Source of the DNA: Macrocystis pyrifera
Lineage: Eukaryota; Sar; Phaeophyceae; Laminariales; Laminariaceae
Direction of reading: 5' to 3'
Length of the DNA stretch: 64,000 nt
Assembly (NCBI GenBank): GCA_031763025.1
Contig: JASSKH010000007.1
Coordinates: 9,625,930 to 9,689,929 of the forward strand
Positions 61,310 through 64,000 of the stretch are shown here, piece by piece. The translations under genes were made by a program, and so were the position numbers. Each line of letters begins with the position of its first letter. Within the stretch, counting starts at the first letter, position 1. The notes beneath the pieces were generated by a model. That model was given only the letters and a program-made list of their open reading frames with translations. It had not been told where the DNA came from and made no database searches.

Positions 61310-61472
61310 GTCCGTGGCAAGTGCTACAATTGCCGCCTGTCGGTCTCCACCATCAATGACGGAGACATCATCATCAAGCGCAAAAAGACTCCCTTCCATT
61401 TCGCCTGCTCCAGGGCTTCGCGGAATTCCGAAGCAGTACGCCAAGCAGATTGTCGCTATCCAGGACGAACGA
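61310..61472 (+). CDS. Cys-rich exon with C-x2-C...H-x3-C, possible PARP-type finger
   Basis: Acceptor TTCGACCAG. The frame gives VRGKCYNCRLSVSTINDGDI, then KKTPFHFACSR. One frame over it continues GLRGIPKQYAKQIVAIQDER. C-x2-C, I-x-x-GDI and FHFAC are spaced as in PARP-type zinc fingers. The one-base frame break and the phase mismatch with the donor at 59418 imply a missing exon or a sequence error. Confidence 0.45.
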
Positions 61473-61806
61473 AAGGAAACAAATTGTTTCCCACATTTCC
61501 CAAAATCACGATTATTTCTTCCTACACATATCCAACGGGTTCAACAGCGAACATATCCACATTCTGGGCCTCCCGCCTCGTTACTACAGCATCCTGGAAG
61601 ACTATTTACATATCATGTCTCATCCAAACTCCTATGCTGGCTACATCGAAATCGCGGCCGCCCAGCAACTATACAACATTTCCATAACAGTTGTCGTTGC
61701 CGGCACTGCTGCTTTCTCTCCTGTCCCAAACCTTCCTTTAAACAACAGCCCGTATGTTGTATATCATCCACATGCCAAGCACTACTCCACTCTCTCCCCA
61801 CACTGA
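61450..61806 (+). pseudogene. OTU-type cysteine protease-like fragment
   Basis: The frame encodes ERKQIVSHISQNHDYFFLHI, a YLHIMSHPNSYAGYIEIAAA helix and a terminal HPHAKHYSTLSP. This matches the C-terminal half of OTU domains, including the His near the end. The N-terminal half with the D-G-N-C cysteine motif is absent. The segment is clearly more AT-rich than the exon just before it, and a short A/T-rich tail follows. It may derive from a mobile element rather than from the Cys-rich gene. Confidence 0.5.
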
Positions 61807-62023
61807 TGAAATATGTTATTCTTATTATTAGACGAATGTCATTCTTACTCTCGCGTCACCCGATCTTACGTTTCACATTACATTCATAAATAAACGCGAT
61901 TATTACATCCTTCACCGTTTCTTACACAAATACATTTAGTTTGGTTGGCTTTGGGCTATGTCGCCAATTAATTGCAGTTATATGTACACGAAACGACCGA
62001 ATACCCACTCCGAAGGAAAGCCT

Positions 62024-62095
62024 TGTATTTACCTATTTTTACTAACAACATTTGGTCCTATTTACTATGGCCCCCGGTATTACTAAGTAATATTA
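62024..62095. mobile_element. Family A MITE, right half
   Basis: TTTACCTATTTTTACTAACA to ATTTACTATGGCCCCCGGTATTA; the left TIR is absent. Confidence 0.65.
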
Positions 62096-62144
62096 CGTAT
62101 TAGAATACTGCGTATTACTACGTAGTAGTATGCCCCCTCGAACA

Positions 62145-62250
62145 TAGCAATCAGAACCGAATACTGCTTGTTTAACATAGCTATGACTATGTTACGCATA
62201 TAGGGGGATACATGTTTTTTGGGTCTCATCGTGGATTCTGATTACTATGT
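62145..62250. mobile_element. Family B TIR element, copy 5
   Basis: Left AGCAATCAGAACCGAATAC, right CGTGGATTCTGATTACTATG. Confidence 0.7.
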
Positions 62251-62299
62251 AATACTGTATATTATTAATACTATGCCCCCCCGAACAAAAAAATCAAAA

Positions 62300-62383
62300 C
62301 ATAGAAATCAGAACCTATTTCGGCGTGTGAAACACAGGGGGATAAATGTTTCTTGGGGTCCAATTGTGGGTTTTGACTACTAT
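62300..62383. mobile_element. Family B TIR element, copy 6, shortened
   Basis: Left GAAATCAGAACCTATTTCGG, right ATTGTGGGTTTTGACTACTA. Confidence 0.6.
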
Positions 62384-62489
62384 TTGGGGGACCATGGTAA
62401 ACAGGACCAAATATTGTTGGTAAAAATAGGTAAACATGTAGGTTTTGGTGTGTACCGTAGGTCCTATTTACTATGGTCCTCCGTAATAG
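62384..62489. mobile_element. Family A MITE
   Basis: GGGGGACCATGGTAAACAGG to CTATTTACTATGGTCCTCCG; left terminal bases altered. Confidence 0.8.
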
Positions 62490-62579
62490 TAAGCCCCCCT
62501 CGTGATGGCGTACTTGCAGAAGGGGGTAAATATTGTTTTCGGTGACAAGACAGCTCGGTGTTAAGGTCAAGGTCGGGAC

Positions 62580-63700
62580 CCTTTGTATCCCTGGACAGGT
62601 AGGTTTGCCTATTAAGGTACTCGTTGGTACTCGCGTGTGTTGTTTGCTTAGAGATACAAGAAGAGCAGCTTTTACAGCAGTAGACTGTTTTTCGTAGGAT
62701 GGTTTTGGCAGCAGTATTGGATACGCTTTGGGTGATTTTCGTAGGGTACGCTCGTATTTTGGACTTGATAGCTACACCATATGGTAAGAAAGTTTTGGAG
62801 TAGCAAAATGAGCGTGTGCTTTTGTTAATTTCGGCGACCAGTTGCTCGAACTTAGACTAGGATCGTTTTCGCAGCACTAAAATAGATACCTGGGTCATTT
62901 TCGGGGACAAAGAACTGCGAATTAGACTTCTCGTAGAGACTTTTCGTAGGATGGTTTCTGCGATTTTAATGGTGGATTTCTGTATCTTTCGGTGACAAAC
63001 TATTTGTAGGGCGATTGCGATAATCCAATCTGGTTGGACTATACAATTATTTGAAGCCGACAAACACGATGAGCTGACCGGTTAAACAGGCAAATCCGAA
63101 GGCGCTCGCCAATCAGAAGTTGCTCCGTTTTCTGACCAAATCACAAGAGTCACCCAACCCCGAGAATACGTAGGTTAAAAACATCATTTTGGTGACATTT
63201 TTCCACAGCAATTATTTTTTCGTGGGTCGGGATTTTGCCATTGTATAGGACGCAGGCTACCGCATAAACCCAACCAACCCAGCCAAAATCTTCGCGAGCA
63301 CCCCACAACCCTAATTGCACTACAAATGTATCACCAGGTAACGGTGTGTCCTGAATGAGGCATTTTTTAAGCAGTACCGGGGTAATTTTGTGATCTCGGC
63401 GACCATTTGCAGGTACGGTTACCCAAGCAGTTGTGTAGTCTACCAACCTTCGAACGTTTCCTTAGATTTATTTCCGTGCAGAGAGCGAAACGTGCACCAG
63501 AATGTGCGGCAAACAGTTGGGGAGCAGCAGAAAGGGGGTAATTTCGGCGACCAACCCCCTCGTAATTAGACCCGTGGGATCGTTATCGCGGCACAAACAA
63601 TGAGGTACTTTTTTTAGTCTTCTTCTTTGGGCAAAATTTGCTTGAAATTTTTCGTGCGTACTCAAGGATAGTTTTCGCAAGGCTGAAAAAAGGGGCGGGC
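62580..63700. repeat. Diverged tandem-like TTTCGTAGGATGGTTTT / TTTCGGCGACC repeats
   Basis: Words such as TTTTCGTAGGATGGTTTTGG, TGGGTCATTTTCGGGGACAA and GTAATTTCGGCGACCA recur at irregular intervals of 70-150 bases. No gene is recognised. Confidence 0.45.
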
Positions 63701-63804
63701 GCATTTTTTTTGTTTTCCTTCGGCGAACAAAAACACACAGCGGGTGGAATTAATGTCGAACCACTGCCCCCAAAAAATAGAGACTCTTTCTATAATAAAA
63801 TTCA

Positions 63805-63902
63805 ATACAAATGCTCCTTTTCGTTCTAGGTACAGAGCGGTGCGTAGTCCAGGATACAAATGCTCCTTGTCGTTCTAGGTACAGAGCGGTGCGTAGTCCA
63901 GG
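63805..63902. repeat. Tandem duplication, 2 x 49 bp
   Basis: ATACAAATGCTCCTTTTCGT and ATACAAATGCTCCTTGTCGT begin the two copies; only one base differs. Confidence 0.9.
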
Positions 63903-64000
63903 ATTTTTTTTTTTTTGCCACAAGCAGATCAGTGAGTTCGGATTGCTGAAAGTCGCCAGATGAGTGATAGTTTTAGGTACTACTGGCTGCCGTGGGCATT

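Overview
This is a gene-sparse, repeat-dense piece of a eukaryotic nuclear genome. Coding sequence lies in small exons joined by GT-AG introns of about 0.4 to 9 kb, and exon phases match across the junctions. The introns and intergenic DNA hold microsatellites, very long homopolymers, MITEs and a LINE/SINE pair. GC-rich exons, big introns and this gene content fit a photosynthetic stramenopile such as a brown alga. That assignment is inference only; no rRNA or organellar marker is present.

Five protein-coding loci can be supported. (1) 1-2438, minus: a disordered two-exon protein running off the left edge. (2) 4723-15842, minus: an eight-exon gene for a predicted RNA-binding nuclease with the order NYN, LOTUS, acidic linker, SAP, LOTUS. 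(3) 17823-34778, plus: a ZNF830/CCDC16-like protein whose expected zinc-finger exon was not found. (4) 41381-57397, minus: a JMJD4-type JmjC 2-oxoglutarate oxygenase in seven recognised exons. (5) 59054-61472, plus: Cys-rich exons resembling PARP-type zinc fingers, followed by an OTU-protease-like fragment. Genes 2 and 3 diverge around 17.6-17.8 kb, genes 3 and 4 converge on a repeat-filled gap at 34.8-41.4 kb, and genes 4 and 5 diverge at 57.4-59.05 kb.

The main mobile-DNA story is a non-LTR family whose copies end in poly(C) rather than poly(A). Three LINE 3' ends carry the C-terminal Cys/His motif of a reverse transcriptase and terminate at AATGAGTAC followed by C(n), with the stop codon inside that terminus. 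About fifteen copies of a roughly 0.5-kb SINE-like repeat carry the same terminus and C tail. This accounts for many of the poly(C)/poly(G) runs. In two clusters the tail of one copy abuts the truncated 5' end of the next, as template jumping would give. DNA-transposon derivatives include a Tc1/mariner-like MITE with TA target sites and two independent self-insertions, two further TIR families, and a hAT-like element.

Three host genes (NYN, JMJD4, ZNF830-like) show reading-frame breaks in their exons, three of them at G homopolymers. These may be assembly errors in homopolymers or real length variation. No CRISPR array, rRNA or complete tRNA gene was seen.
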